In this document: one piece after another, positions 36,712-46,242 of the stretch
How the letters are laid out: every line of letters starts with the position of its first letter
Position numbering within the stretch: the stretch's first letter is position 1
NCBI GenBank assembly: GCA_013306675.1
Contig: JABLUY010000178.1
Location: 1-64,000, forward strand
Length of the DNA stretch: 64,000 bases
Direction of reading: 5' to 3'
Source: Thraustochytrium sp. TN22
Taxonomy: Eukaryota > Sar > Bigyra > Thraustochytrida > Thraustochytriidae
Notes under the pieces: generated by a model
The model's input: only the letters and a program-made list of their open reading frames with translations
The model's database searches: none
Told to the model about the DNA's origin: nothing
Made by a program: the position numbers and the translations under genes

Positions 36712-37891
36712 CGCCGCGATGGCGGCAGTGGCCGCGCGGCAGCGGCTGGCGCGGCAACGGTGGGCGGCGGCGCAAAAGGTGCGGCGCGTCGAGCTGTACG
36801 TGGCGGGTATGATGTGCCAGGCGAACTGCGGCGCGACGGTGGAGCGCGCGCTGCGCGGCGTGGACGGCGTGGTGCGCGCGACGGCGGACGCCGGGAAGAA
36901 GAGCGCGGAGGCGTGGGTGGAGCCCGGCGTGGCGGACGAGAGCCTGGTGGCAGCCGTGGACGCCGTGGGCTTCGCGGCCAAGGTGGCGGAGCCCGAGTCG
37001 CGTGAACGGCGCGTCAAGCTCAAGGTGGAGGGCATGATGTGCGAGAAGAACTGCGGCTCTACCGTGACGCGTGCGCTGCAGGGCCTGGACGGCGTGCGCG
37101 AGGTCAAGGTGTCGGTCAAGGACGGGAGCGCCAACGTGCTGGTGGAAGGCAGAGTCGCGGACGAAGACCTCGTGGCCGCCGTTGAGGCAGTCGGCTTTGG
37201 CGCGTCAGTCGTAAAGCTGGGCGCGGGCATGCGCCGCGGCGCCGCAGCTGGCGGCAGCAGGCGGGCACGAACGGGTGGGCGGCCGCGGCACGCGTGCATC
37301 CGCGGCGCGGTCCCCCAGGAGGTCCTGGACAAGGCCTTCGCCGGCGTCCTCCAGCACTACCACGAACAGGAGCTCCAGGAGTACAGCCGGTACAAGAACT
37401 GGACGCAGTCGTGCTACATGGACTGCCACGAGCACTGGAGCCCGCAGGTGCCCATCACGGAGCCACTGCGCGACAGCATGGCGGAGGTTATGGAGATCGC
37501 GCGGCTCCGCTTCAAGGAGTGGTACGAGGAGCTGTACGGTCTGGAGGACGCCGACGTGTACTCGTTGAACAGCTTCGTGACCAAGTATATTCCGGTCGAA
37601 GGCAAGGAGGAGTTCGGCAAGCACATCGACAGCGCCAAGGCGGACGGCAGCCTCATCGTGTGCCTGCCGACGGATGACCCGCACGACTGGCCGGGCCTGA
37701 AGGTTTGGGACGGCCCGCGCAACGAAAAGAACGAGGTCCCGGAACACACCTACGTGCTGCAGCCGGGTGACGTGTGCTGTCTGGACTCGCTCATTTGGCA
37801 CCACGGGCTCCCGATCACCAAGGGTGTACGGTACGTGGCGGTCTGCTTCCTCGCGTGCAAATGGAAGAAGGTGAAGCAGGCGAGCGGCTAG
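36680..37891 (+). CDS. HMA-HMA-2OG-Fe(II) dioxygenase fusion
   Basis: A 403-residue protein with a novel-looking domain order. Residues 36-101 and 111-180 are two heavy-metal-associated (ferredoxin-fold) domains. Their metal loops read GMMCQANCG (Cys46, Cys50) and GMMCEKNCG (Cys121, Cys125), so the spacing is Cys-x3-Cys rather than the usual Cys-x2-Cys. From about 210 follows a double-stranded beta-helix dioxygenase region with GKHIDSAK (His315, Asp317), LPGDVCC-like QPGDVCCLD, then WHHGLPITKGVRYV (distal His374/375 and 2OG-binding Arg384), similar to prolyl-4-hydroxylase-type enzymes. The combination suggests a metal-delivered or metal-sensing hydroxylase (inference). A poly-Ala stretch opens the protein. 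The substrate is unknown. Confidence 0.82.
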
Positions 37892-38069
37892 ACCCTTTGA
37901 CAGCCGGAGCCAAGCGTTTAGTAGCTAGCTGCAAACATTGCTGTACCGTACTTACTTTCTTCATTTCGGCGGACGGGGAAAGGAGGGTTGAGAGCAGGAG
38001 CAGAGATGGGATTTTGTGGGGAAGGAAAGAGGCTGAGCAGGCAGCCTCTGCACTTGCACTTGACCATAC

Positions 38070-38074
<5 letters not shown>

Positions 38075-38147
<73 letters not shown>
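38075..38147. repeat. (CA)n dinucleotide repeat, about 73 bp
   Basis: A nearly pure CA microsatellite in the 270-bp spacer between the convergent HMA-dioxygenase and CFAP61 genes. Confidence 0.97.
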
Positions 38148-38161
38148 CACGGTGGTACCCT

Positions 38162-41100
38162 TTACTTTTTGCTACTGCTGGATGATGAGGTGGTGGCGCG
38201 CAACAGGGGCAGAGCATACATGTCGAGGAGGTCTGCATTAGCGCGAAGAAAGTCCACAACCCGCGCCTGCAACGACTTCTTGACAAGGCCCGGGAGCGCC
38301 TGGCCGCAGGGCCCAACGAGCTGGCCGCGCGCAACTGCAATGTCGAGGTCCTCGGCAGTCTCCGAAGCGTAGGTGTCGGCGAGCTTGGCGACAACGGCAC
38401 GCAGGTCGTCGTCGTCGGCCCGGCCGGCCAGCATGGCACGCAGGTCCTGGCAGAAGCTGCCGAGGCGGTCGTGGTAGAGAGCGGCGGCCCAGTCCTGCGA
38501 GAGAAAGTCGAGCAGGTCGGTGACGCGGCCGCGCGAGAGCTGGTCCTCGAGGCCGTTCAGGTAGGACACGTGCAGGCCGACGAGCTGGTCGACCGGCGCG
38601 ATGCGATTCTTGAGCGTGCGTAGGCGAGCCGCGGTCAGGCGCTGCTGAGGCGCAGGCGGCTGCAGTGCATCGTCGGCGAGCCCGTAGGAGACGCTGGCGA
38701 TATAGCCCAGGTGCGTGACCTCCAGCCGGCAGAAGGAGTGCTCGGACTGCGTCTCAAAGGCGGTGAACTTGTCGGAGCCGTCCCAGCCGGGCGAGCAGGC
38801 GCGAAAGTACGCGACGCGGCCTGGCAGCTCGACGCTGTGCGCTTGCACGTGCGGCATGGACCAGACGGGCAGCGCGTCGTTGGCGAGGTCATTGGCGTCG
38901 GCGCCGTCATCCGCCGCGTCCTGCAGCGGGTCGACGTAGCTGAGCAGGCTGGCGGCGACGCGCGCGCCGACCTCGCGCGAGTTGTTGTGCTCCATGGCGA
39001 GAGGCGCGCGGTAGCGGCGGGAGAACTTGGTGTTGCTGCCACAGCCGAAGATGCGCGGGTCGACGGTCTGGAAGCGGCTGTTGACCACCATGCGGCCGTC
39101 ATAGACCAGGCCGGTATCGTTGACGGAGGCGAAGACGTCCGGGTCAACGTTGCGCTCGTCCGCCGTGACAAGCAGGCGGCAGTCGATGGTCTCGGTAAGC
39201 GCGTCGGCGTCCTCGGTGCGTTTGGCCTCGTCGTCGCCACGGCCATCGTCCTCGTCGCCATTGCCGTCGCCGTCGTTGTTGTTTGACTTGGCGGCGGCGA
39301 CGGGGGCGGCGCGAGCGGGAGCCTCGCGCATGAAGACTGCGCGACAGACGGCGCCGGTGCCCAGATCGCGCTCCGCGGCGGTGAGCTTGAGACCGGAGCG
39401 CACGCTGACGCCGGCGGCCGCGAGCTCGCGCGTGACGCGCTCGGCGACCCAGGCGTCGCGGGCAAAGGGCGAGTCGCCCTCGGTGGGTTGCACGAGCGTG
39501 ATGCAGGAGCCCGGCAGGCCCCAGGACAGAAGCGCCTGCACGGCGGCGTAGGCCTCGAGCGTGGCGCCGTAGACCACGGTGGGCGCCTTGACCTTGGCGT
39601 GCTTGGTCTCGATGGCGCGGCGCAGCACCACGGCTTCGCGCGGGTTGCTGCCGACACCGTAGGCGGACTCAGCGAGCGACTTGGACTCCTGCAGGTCGGC
39701 GTGCTTGATGTCGCAGAAACGGTGCAGCGAGGTATCCTGCAAGCCAGTGGCCAGCACGAGGTAGTCGTAGGGCACAAGCGAACCGTCCGCCAGCACGACG
39801 GCCTGCGAGGTGCGTTCGATGAAGAGCATGCGGTCCTCGATGACGCTGACGCGCTCGCGCAGGCCGAGGCGGTCCAGGAAGCGCGAGTCGTAGCCGCCGG
39901 GCGCGCTCGTGCCGTGCGTACAGAGCGCGCGCACGCCGTCGAAGCGCTCGTCCGCGACGCCGCCCGGCGCGACCAGCGTGAGCTTGGAAAAGTACGCATG
40001 TGGCAGCACCAGGAACTCCTCGAGGAGCGCCAGGCCGGCGGCAGATGCGCCCACCACCACGATGCGCGTGTTGAGCGTGAGGCGCGGCTCAGAGAGCGCG
40101 GCGCGCGAAAGCAGAAAGAGCGAGAAGCGCGTGTGCTCCTCAGGCGGCTCATGCACGTGGCGCAGCTTGTGCGCGCGCTGCAGGAAGAAAGTGCGGCGCG
40201 GACGCAGGGGTGCCATCTGCTCCACCACCGCGACGGGCGGCAGCTGGCCGGGAAAGAGCTGGTACACGAGAGCATGCAGGTCGGCTTGGCGCATGACCTC
40301 TTGCAAGATGGCGCGCGCGAACTGGCTAAAGATGGGCATGAGCGCCATTTGCAGGAGCGCGCCAACGTGCAGGGACTCACGCTGCGCTGCCGTGGCCGGC
40401 ATGCCGCGCACCGCCTCAAGGTGGAACTTGTGGCCGAAGCTGGTGGCCTCCTCGCGGCTGACGCGCGGGCGCAGAATGATGACGCCGACGAGCTGGCCAA
40501 GCACCTCGACGAGCATCGTGTCGTGTGCGTCGTCGCGCGCCTGGCGCACCGCCTCGTCGCGCGCCTCAAGGCCCTCGAGCAGATCCATCATGGCGGCCGT
40601 GTCGGCCTCGCCCAGCGCGGATCGGCGCACGGTGAGCTGGCTGCCGCCGACCCAGGCAGGAGGAGGCGTGCCGCGCGGGGATTCGCAGCAGGTCTTGGTC
40701 TCCTGGGCCTTGGCCTCCTCCTCTTGCTCTCGCTCCTCCTCCTCCTCCTCCTCCTCCTCTCCCTTGGTCTCGTCGTTGTCGTCGTCGCCCTCATCATCTT
40801 CGTCGTTCTTTCCCTCGTCCTCCTCGTCATCGGCCTGCTCCTTTCCTTCCGTGACGGCAGGCGGGGCTGCGTAAGCGTCGGCAATGAACTCGGGCGCCTT
40901 GAGCACGCGCAGCGCGTCGCGGTGCAAGACGTAGAGGCTGTGCGAGAGGGTTGATTTCTCGTGCGCCGGCACAGGGCTGAAAAAGGGCAGCAACGCGCTC
41001 TCGTAGACCTCACAGGGCAGCGTGAGCACGCAAAACTCCTTGCCGGGAAAGGCCTCAAAGGCGGCCAGCAGGACGTCGCGCGTGCGCGCACGGTGGGCCT

Positions 41101-41986
41101 CGTCAATACAAAAGATCGAAATGGCGAACACGTTGTCGTTGGCGCTCTGCGCAAGCAGCGCCTCGTCGCTGCCGTCCGGGGCTGCGGCGGCCACGGTGTC
41201 GGAAGCAGCGAGGTTGTCGAAGGCATCGAGGTCGAAGTTGGCCTGCAGCACGCCGACGTCGATCTGCGTGGTGAGGCAGACCATGCCGACGGGCCGGCCG
41301 CGCAGCGTCGCGGAGATGGCGCGGTTGTCTTCGTCCTGCGCCTCGATGAGCTCGGCGAGGAAAAATTCTCCAAAGGTGCGCGAGAGCACCTGGCTCTGGG
41401 CATCGAAGACCTTGACGAGGTCGTCATAGTCCTCGACCTGCGCCGGCCGCGTCTCCAGGTTGAGCGCCCAGCTGATGCGTGCCGCGCACAGCACGAGCCA
41501 CGGCACGTCGTCGCGGCGGTCGGACGGGGCCACGTAGGCGCCGGCGTCGTCAAAGTAGAGGTCCCGGTACAGCGCCTTGCTGCGGCTCTGTGGGTGACAC
41601 ATGAGGAGGACAAAGTCGGTGCGCGGCAGCGTGTCGAAGAGCGCGCGCATGACGAGGTCCAGGCATGCGGCCTCCTCGCTGGCGTGCGCGCCCCAGCACG
41701 TCAGAAAGAGCGTATTCCCCGGCTCCGCGCCCGGCACCTCGATGAGCGCGCAGGCATCCTCGGCGCGCGCGAAGCCCTGCGCGGGCCGGTCGTCGAAGGC
41801 AGCAAAGGCCACCGTGGCGCCCTCAGCGTCCTCCACCACCACACACAGCAGCGACCCTGGCAGCACCTGCGTCAGCAGCGCCGCCTCGATGTTCTCCGCG
41901 CCTGCGAACCACTCCTGCGCGCGCACCAGCGCGCTGGCAGCGGCCACATCGCTTGCCTCCGCGCGCCGCACCACCAGCCCGTCCAT
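38162..41986 (-). CDS. CFAP61: CFAP61 homologue, ciliary calmodulin/spoke-associated complex
   Basis: A 1274-residue protein. The first 350 residues match CFAP61: ARVEDHDDL-like AQVEDYDDLVKVF, GEFFLAELIEAQDEDNRAI, FAISIFCIDEAHRAR and KEFCVLTLPCE. This part resembles an acetyltransferase-like fold. A long acidic Glu/Asp region (about 385-425) follows, then a second conserved block and a pyridine-nucleotide oxidoreductase-like domain beginning TRIVVVGASAAGLALLEEF with YDYLVLATGLQD and a later Rossmann-like region. CFAP61 belongs to the calmodulin- and radial-spoke-associated complex of motile 9+2 axonemes. Its presence implies a flagellated cell stage. It is full length without introns, which is unusual for so large a gene in most lineages. 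Confidence 0.9.
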   Translation of the reverse strand: MDGLVVRRAEASDVAAASALVRAQEWFAGAENIEAALLTQVLPGSLLCVVVEDAEGATVAFAAFDDRPAQGFARAEDACALIEVPGAEPGNTLFLTCWGAHASEEAACLDLVMRALFDTLPRTDFVLLMCHPQSRSKALYRDLYFDDAGAYVAPSDRRDDVPWLVLCAARISWALNLETRPAQVEDYDDLVKVFDAQSQVLSRTFGEFFLAELIEAQDEDNRAISATLRGRPVGMVCLTTQIDVGVLQANFDLDAFDNLAASDTVAAAAPDGSDEALLAQSANDNVFAISIFCIDEAHRARTRDVLLAAFEAFPGKEFCVLTLPCEVYESALLPFFSPVPAHEKSTLSHSLYVLHRDALRVLKAPEFIADAYAAPPAVTEGKEQADDEEDEGKNDEDDEGDDDNDETKGEEEEEEEEEREQEEEAKAQETKTCCESPRGTPPPAWVGGSQLTVRRSALGEADTAAMMDLLEGLEARDEAVRQARDDAHDTMLVEVLGQLVGVIILRPRVSREEATSFGHKFHLEAVRGMPATAAQRESLHVGALLQMALMPIFSQFARAILQEVMRQADLHALVYQLFPGQLPPVAVVEQMAPLRPRRTFFLQRAHKLRHVHEPPEEHTRFSLFLLSRAALSEPRLTLNTRIVVVGASAAGLALLEEFLVLPHAYFSKLTLVAPGGVADERFDGVRALCTHGTSAPGGYDSRFLDRLGLRERVSVIEDRMLFIERTSQAVVLADGSLVPYDYLVLATGLQDTSLHRFCDIKHADLQESKSLAESAYGVGSNPREAVVLRRAIETKHAKVKAPTVVYGATLEAYAAVQALLSWGLPGSCITLVQPTEGDSPFARDAWVAERVTRELAAAGVSVRSGLKLTAAERDLGTGAVCRAVFMREAPARAAPVAAAKSNNNDGDGNGDEDDGRGDDEAKRTEDADALTETIDCRLLVTADERNVDPDVFASVNDTGLVYDGRMVVNSRFQTVDPRIFGCGSNTKFSRRYRAPLAMEHNNSREVGARVAASLLSYVDPLQDAADDGADANDLANDALPVWSMPHVQAHSVELPGRVAYFRACSPGWDGSDKFTAFETQSEHSFCRLEVTHLGYIASVSYGLADDALQPPAPQQRLTAARLRTLKNRIAPVDQLVGLHVSYLNGLEDQLSRGRVTDLLDFLSQDWAAALYHDRLGSFCQDLRAMLAGRADDDDLRAVVAKLADTYASETAEDLDIAVARGQLVGPCGQALPGLVKKSLQARVVDFLRANADLLDMYALPLLRATTSSSSSSKK

Positions 41987-42297
41987 GCTGGCTCCGCTTC
42001 GCGCCCTGCGCGTGCTTTTGCCGCGCCGTGATGCCCGGCGAGAGAGGCAGAGGGAGAGCTAGCGCGCGCACGCCCGCGGCACAGAGCCGTTGTGAGCCAT
42101 GCGATCATTACCTCGTGCCAGCGCCGCTGTCGGCGCAAGGCTTGCAGAGGCAAAAGAAGAAGGAGGAGAAAAAAAAGAGTGAAGGAATTGGAAAAACCGA
42201 AGGAATGCCGCCTGCTTTCAAGTTTTCGTCGAGGTCGTCTATGGTCCTTGAAGTTAGAGCGGAATTTTCCCGCGAAAAGGAGGGAATCCTGGACACG
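41987..42297. other. Intergenic spacer
   Basis: It lies upstream of CFAP61 and downstream of the first Cys/His-repeat gene. An A-rich stretch near 42152-42182 is the only feature seen. Confidence 0.45.
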
Positions 42298-43287
42298 TCA
42301 ACTGGCCGAGAGGCGGTGCGCCTGGCAGAGCGTGGCTCCGGGACGCGCAAGCGTGGAGCAGCCCACGGCGGCGCAGCGCAGGCCGCCGCCGTGATTGGCG
42401 CAGGCGCCGCCTGGGTTGAGCGCAGCTTTGTCGCAGCCTGATTCGCCGCAGCGCCAGCCGCCACCATGGGCTATGCATCGGCGCGACTTGTGGTCACGCG
42501 CGCGGCGCGTGCAGCCGGCCTCGACGCAAAAGTAGCGCTTGCGCTGGGCAGGCTTGTGTGCCCGCTTCGCGTTCCAAACAGTGAAGGAGTGGGGGTATGA
42601 GCCGCCGTGCAGGTTGCAGCGATGCTTGCCGTCATTGCGCTGTGGAGCCTGTTCGTCGCAGCCCGGCTCCTGGCAGAGGCAAAATTGAAAGTGCTCGATG
42701 CAGTACGGCGTGCCGTGCTGCGTGTAGCGATGGCAGCCTCCAGCATCGGCGGGGCCGGCGCACGTGCGCCACCGCTCGTTGGACACACTCTCGAGCGTCG
42801 CTTGATGCTTGCGGCACATTTGGCTTGCGGCGCGGGCTGCAGTGGTGCAGCCGGGGACGGCGCAGCGCTTGCCGCCGCCGTGCGCCTTGCATAGGCCCGG
42901 GGCGCCAGAGTACGGCTTTTTGCCGACTGCTTGGCGGCCGCAGCCGGCCACGGCGCACCGCCAGCCGCCTCCGTGCGCGACGCAACGCATCGACGCGTCG
43001 CGCGCGAGCTTTGTGCATCCTTCCGGGTGCTCACACAGCGCTTTGCGTTTGCGTTGCGGCTTGGGTGGTATGGCCATCATCGTTGTCGTTGCAGATGCCA
43101 CCGGCAGAGGTGGCGGTGGCGGTATGGGATGCTCAAGCAGCGGGGATGGTGGCGATTCACCAATCATGACGGTGCTCCACGAAGACGCCGAGGATGGCGT
43201 CGGCGACGCAGGGCGCGCCGACTGCGCCCGCCATTCGGCTGGAGACGGCGCCTCCTGCAGCGTGCGGTTGGTCTGTGCGAGGTCCAT
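42298..43287 (-). CDS. Cys/His HGGG-repeat protein, shorter copy
   Basis: A 329-residue protein with about seven units of the form C-x4-C-x9to14-C-x2-H, many ending HGGG. Examples are CAVAGCGRQAVG...LCKAHGGG, CVEAGCTRRARDHKSRRCIA and CGESGCDKAALNPGGACANH. The repeats are probably zinc-binding. They are the repeats that give many oomycete and plant proteins a WRKY19-like label, but no WRKYGQK is present. The central units are degenerate, including the spaced CAGPADAGGCHRYTQHGTPY unit. The ATG at 43287 (MDLAQTNRTL) is preferred over the longer frame, which is Arg-rich and lacks an ATG. It is a paralogue of the next gene; function unknown. Confidence 0.78.
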   Translation of the reverse strand: MDLAQTNRTLQEAPSPAEWRAQSARPASPTPSSASSWSTVMIGESPPSPLLEHPIPPPPPLPVASATTTMMAIPPKPQRKRKALCEHPEGCTKLARDASMRCVAHGGGWRCAVAGCGRQAVGKKPYSGAPGLCKAHGGGKRCAVPGCTTAARAASQMCRKHQATLESVSNERWRTCAGPADAGGCHRYTQHGTPYCIEHFQFCLCQEPGCDEQAPQRNDGKHRCNLHGGSYPHSFTVWNAKRAHKPAQRKRYFCVEAGCTRRARDHKSRRCIAHGGGWRCGESGCDKAALNPGGACANHGGGLRCAAVGCSTLARPGATLCQAHRLSAS

Positions 43288-43915
43288 GGCGTGCACGCCG
43301 CGCCACCTGCGCGAGTTCACTCTCCTGTGCAAGAAAACGCGCGCAAGCCGCACGCTCGAGGGCAGCCGCGCGCGCAGGCGCACGCGCGCGCGCACGCGCG
43401 AGCGTGCGCTGCGCGCCTGTGATGCGCGCGCGAGCGCGCGAGGGCGATTTGCGGTTCGTAGCGTGCGACGAGACCTGATCACGTCAAAGTCTCCCTCCTC
43501 CCGATGGCTGCCGCGGCGCCTTGGAGTGGGACAGTCAAAACCAACGTTCAACGAAGAGTCATGCTGTAGGAGTGTAGATAAGGCGCAACCAACGCAAGTA
43601 GAGAAGGCAGAAGCTGATGTCTCCCTTTTTGCGGAATCCAAGTCATGCTGGTTGTTGGCGGCAATGCTGACGAGAGAAGTTCCGTGCGCATTTTAGCAGC
43701 GGCGGCGGCGGCGGCAGACAAACTATGCAAAATGCACAAGCCAGGGCGACAACGTGCAAGGCACAGCTTTCCACTGTGTTGAGCCAAAAAAAAAAAAGGA
43801 AAAAGAGGTGGAACACAACTTGAAGATGAAGATAGTAACGCGCTGCAGCAGCATAGCGACAGGCCCACCCTGCCAAAGACGCTGGAGTTCGCGTTCTACG
43901 AGCTAGCCTAGCTGT
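43288..43915. other. Spacer between the two Cys/His-repeat genes
   Basis: It contains alternating CG-rich sequence (CGCGCGCGCACGCGCG near 43380-43400) and an A12 run near 43785. No gene is seen. Confidence 0.45.
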
Positions 43916-45544
43916 TCAGGTTTGCATAAGGTCGTTATGGGAGTGCTGCTGATGGTGCTGGTGGTGCACGGCGTCGTCGACAACCAACTCATGGTGTAGC
44001 ATGGCCTGCGAGGCATCAGGGTCGAGCGGAGACGCGTATGCAGGCTGGTAGACGCGGTCCATGGAAGGCGCGGAAGGGACCGCGGAGATGGTGGGCACGC
44101 CGGCGGGCGAGGCGTCGGACGCAGCGGAGCGAATGCCGTGGCTGCGGCAGAGGTCGGAGCCGCCGCGCGCCGACTTGCTGCAGCCGGGGATTTGACAGCG
44201 GCGGCCGCCGCCGTGCGCGACGCAAAAGTCAGTGGGCGCGACGGCGGCCTTGGCACAGTCGCCGTGGTGGCAGCGGCGGCCGCCGCCATGTGCAATGCAG
44301 TGCTCGGAGCCGCCGCGCGCGGCCTTGTCGCAGCCATGGACGGAGCAGGACTTGCCACCGCCGTGGTGGCGGCAGTAGCTCTTGGAGCCCTGTGCGGTCC
44401 GCATGCAGCCGTCGACGAGGCAGCGGCGACCGCCGCCGTGCGCCTTGCAGAGGTGTGCCTGGGTTTCAGTTGAGCCGCCCTCCGCGCTGCGCGTGCACCC
44501 CAGGTGCTGGCAGCGGCGGCCGCCGCCGTGCGCCTTGCACATGTTGGAGGGCGTCTGAGCCGCCTTGTTGCAGCCGTCGGGATACTGGCAGCGCTTGCCG
44601 CCACCGTGCGCAATGCAGTGCTTGGTGGTGCCGACCGCGGCGCGGTCGCATGCGTTGACGACGCAGCGGCGACCGCCGCCGTGCAGGATGCAGACCTTGG
44701 AGCCGCCGCGCGCAGCCTTGTCGCAGTCGTCAATGGCACAGCGGCGGCCACCGCCGTGCGCCTTGCAGAGCTGCGGGGAGCCAGACTCGGCGCCGCGGTC
44801 GCAGCCATCATGCTGGCAGCGGCGACCGCCGCCGTGTCTGATGCAGAGCTGGTTGGCGCCGCGCGCATTGCGCGTGCAGTAGGCCATGCGGCAGATGCGC
44901 TTTCGTGAGCGCGCCCCGCGTGAGTCGGCGGCTCGCGCCTGCAGCGCGTCGTGCGCGGCGAGGCCGGCGTCGCGCGCGGTGCCCAGGAGAGCAGCGTCCT
45001 GGTCGCGCACCGCGGCGGTGGCGGCCGCTGCTGCGGCGGCCTCGTGCTGTTCGGCGGCCTCGGCGTCGGCTTCGTGGTCCTGCGCGTCCAGGTACGCCTG
45101 CTGTTGCGGTTGTGGTGCTTGCTGTTCTTGCACGGACGGCAGCTGCTGTGGTTGTTGTTCCTCCTCCTCCTCCTGCTGCTGCTGCTGCTCCTGCTCCTGC
45201 TGCACAGACTGCACAGACTGCACAGGCGGGTCCTGCAGGTGCGCGTGCGCATTTTGCGCGTCGACCATGGCGTCGAGGTGATGGTGGTCGGCCTCGTGCG
45301 GCGGAGGCACATGCTCTAGTTCCAGCGCGTCGTCGGCGTGATCCAGGTCGCGAGGGGCGGCCGGCGCGGGGCGCACGCCGTGGTCGAGCAGGCCGGCCAC
45401 GTCGCTGAGCGGGCGCTTGGGCTGCTGCATGGGCGGCGCCTCGTCGTCGACCGGCAGGGCCTCCTCATGGCCGTCTTCGTCCAGCACGTGGCTGCGCGCG
45501 CCGACGAGCGCCGCGTCCTCCTCGTCCTCGCCGTCGCGCAGCAT
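43916..45544 (-). CDS. Cys/His HGGG-repeat protein, long regular copy
   Basis: A 542-residue protein. The N-terminal half is acidic and Gln-rich. The C-terminal half carries ten near-regular units of about 24 residues, each C-x4or5-C-x9-C-x2-HGGG(R/K), such as CAIDDCDKAARGGSKVCILH and CSVHGCDKAARGGSEHCIAH, nine with a full HGGG. Such Cys3-His spacing suggests one zinc per unit. The regularity points to recent internal duplication. A Gln-rich activation-like region next to a zinc array would fit a nucleic-acid-binding regulator, but this is inference. The start is the ATG at 45544 (MLRDGEDEEDAAL). Confidence 0.82.
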   Translation of the reverse strand: MLRDGEDEEDAALVGARSHVLDEDGHEEALPVDDEAPPMQQPKRPLSDVAGLLDHGVRPAPAAPRDLDHADDALELEHVPPPHEADHHHLDAMVDAQNAHAHLQDPPVQSVQSVQQEQEQQQQQEEEEEQQPQQLPSVQEQQAPQPQQQAYLDAQDHEADAEAAEQHEAAAAAAATAAVRDQDAALLGTARDAGLAAHDALQARAADSRGARSRKRICRMAYCTRNARGANQLCIRHGGGRRCQHDGCDRGAESGSPQLCKAHGGGRRCAIDDCDKAARGGSKVCILHGGGRRCVVNACDRAAVGTTKHCIAHGGGKRCQYPDGCNKAAQTPSNMCKAHGGGRRCQHLGCTRSAEGGSTETQAHLCKAHGGGRRCLVDGCMRTAQGSKSYCRHHGGGKSCSVHGCDKAARGGSEHCIAHGGGRRCHHGDCAKAAVAPTDFCVAHGGGRRCQIPGCSKSARGGSDLCRSHGIRSAASDASPAGVPTISAVPSAPSMDRVYQPAYASPLDPDASQAMLHHELVVDDAVHHQHHQQHSHNDLMQT

Positions 45545-46242
45545 GGCGCGCGCGCGCCGCTGCCGTTGCGCGCGCCGCTGCCGTCGCGCGCTGGGGCGGC
45601 GCCGCCCAAAACTCTGTCTGTCTGGCGGGCGGGCGGCGCGAGTTGTCTCGCACTGTCTCGCTCGCACAGGCAGTGGCACTTGCTTGCACTCAGGCTGGCA
45701 GTGGAGTGGCAGTGGAGGGGCAGTGGCATTTCAGCTTGTAAAGCGGAGAGGGCGTTAACGAGGCAAGGAGCTGGCAACCTAACGACGCCCAGTTGCCGTG
45801 GTTGGGGGGTGGGTCACGACACAGCTGGCTGGCAGAGGCGAGTCCAGATGTATCCTTCTTATGTTAGGCAAGAAGCTGTGGAGAGTGGCGACAGGCAGGC
45901 GCACGAGAAGTCCATCATGATCCGCGGCCGAGCGGACAAGGCTCGGCAAAAGTGCGGAACCTCCTCTCTCTTCTATGCCACGTTCCCGACGATGGTGTCC
46001 GCGGCGGTGGTCAGCGCCAAGTTATCGATCGATCACGAGTTGCGGATGCTCCGCCAACTCATCATCGATCGTTCACGAATTGCGGCAGCTCCGCCAACTC
46101 GTCTTCCACGGTCTCCACACAGGCTAGCCCAGGCCTTGCCTAGCTAGCACCAGCCTGCTTCCGTTCTCTTGCTTCGCCAGCGGCAGTCACAAAGCAGGCA
46201 TCATCGTTCGTAGTTAAGAGGCAGCGTGGAGCTAGCTAGTGC
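45545..46242. other. Intergenic with a short direct repeat
   Basis: A roughly 36-bp segment (ATCGATCACGAGTTGCGGAT onward) at about 46026-46061 recurs with changes at about 46066-46102, both ending GCTCCGCCAACTC. No gene is seen. Confidence 0.5.

Noticed and set aside
39488-40954. Long plus-strand frames opposite CFAP61, and similar long antisense frames opposite most genes
   Set aside because: High GC at third codon positions leaves antisense frames open; they show no family motifs and mirror real genes.
42298-45544. WRKY transcription factors
   Set aside because: No WRKYGQK heptad or WRKY zinc spacing; only the HGGG Cys/His repeats that attract this label.
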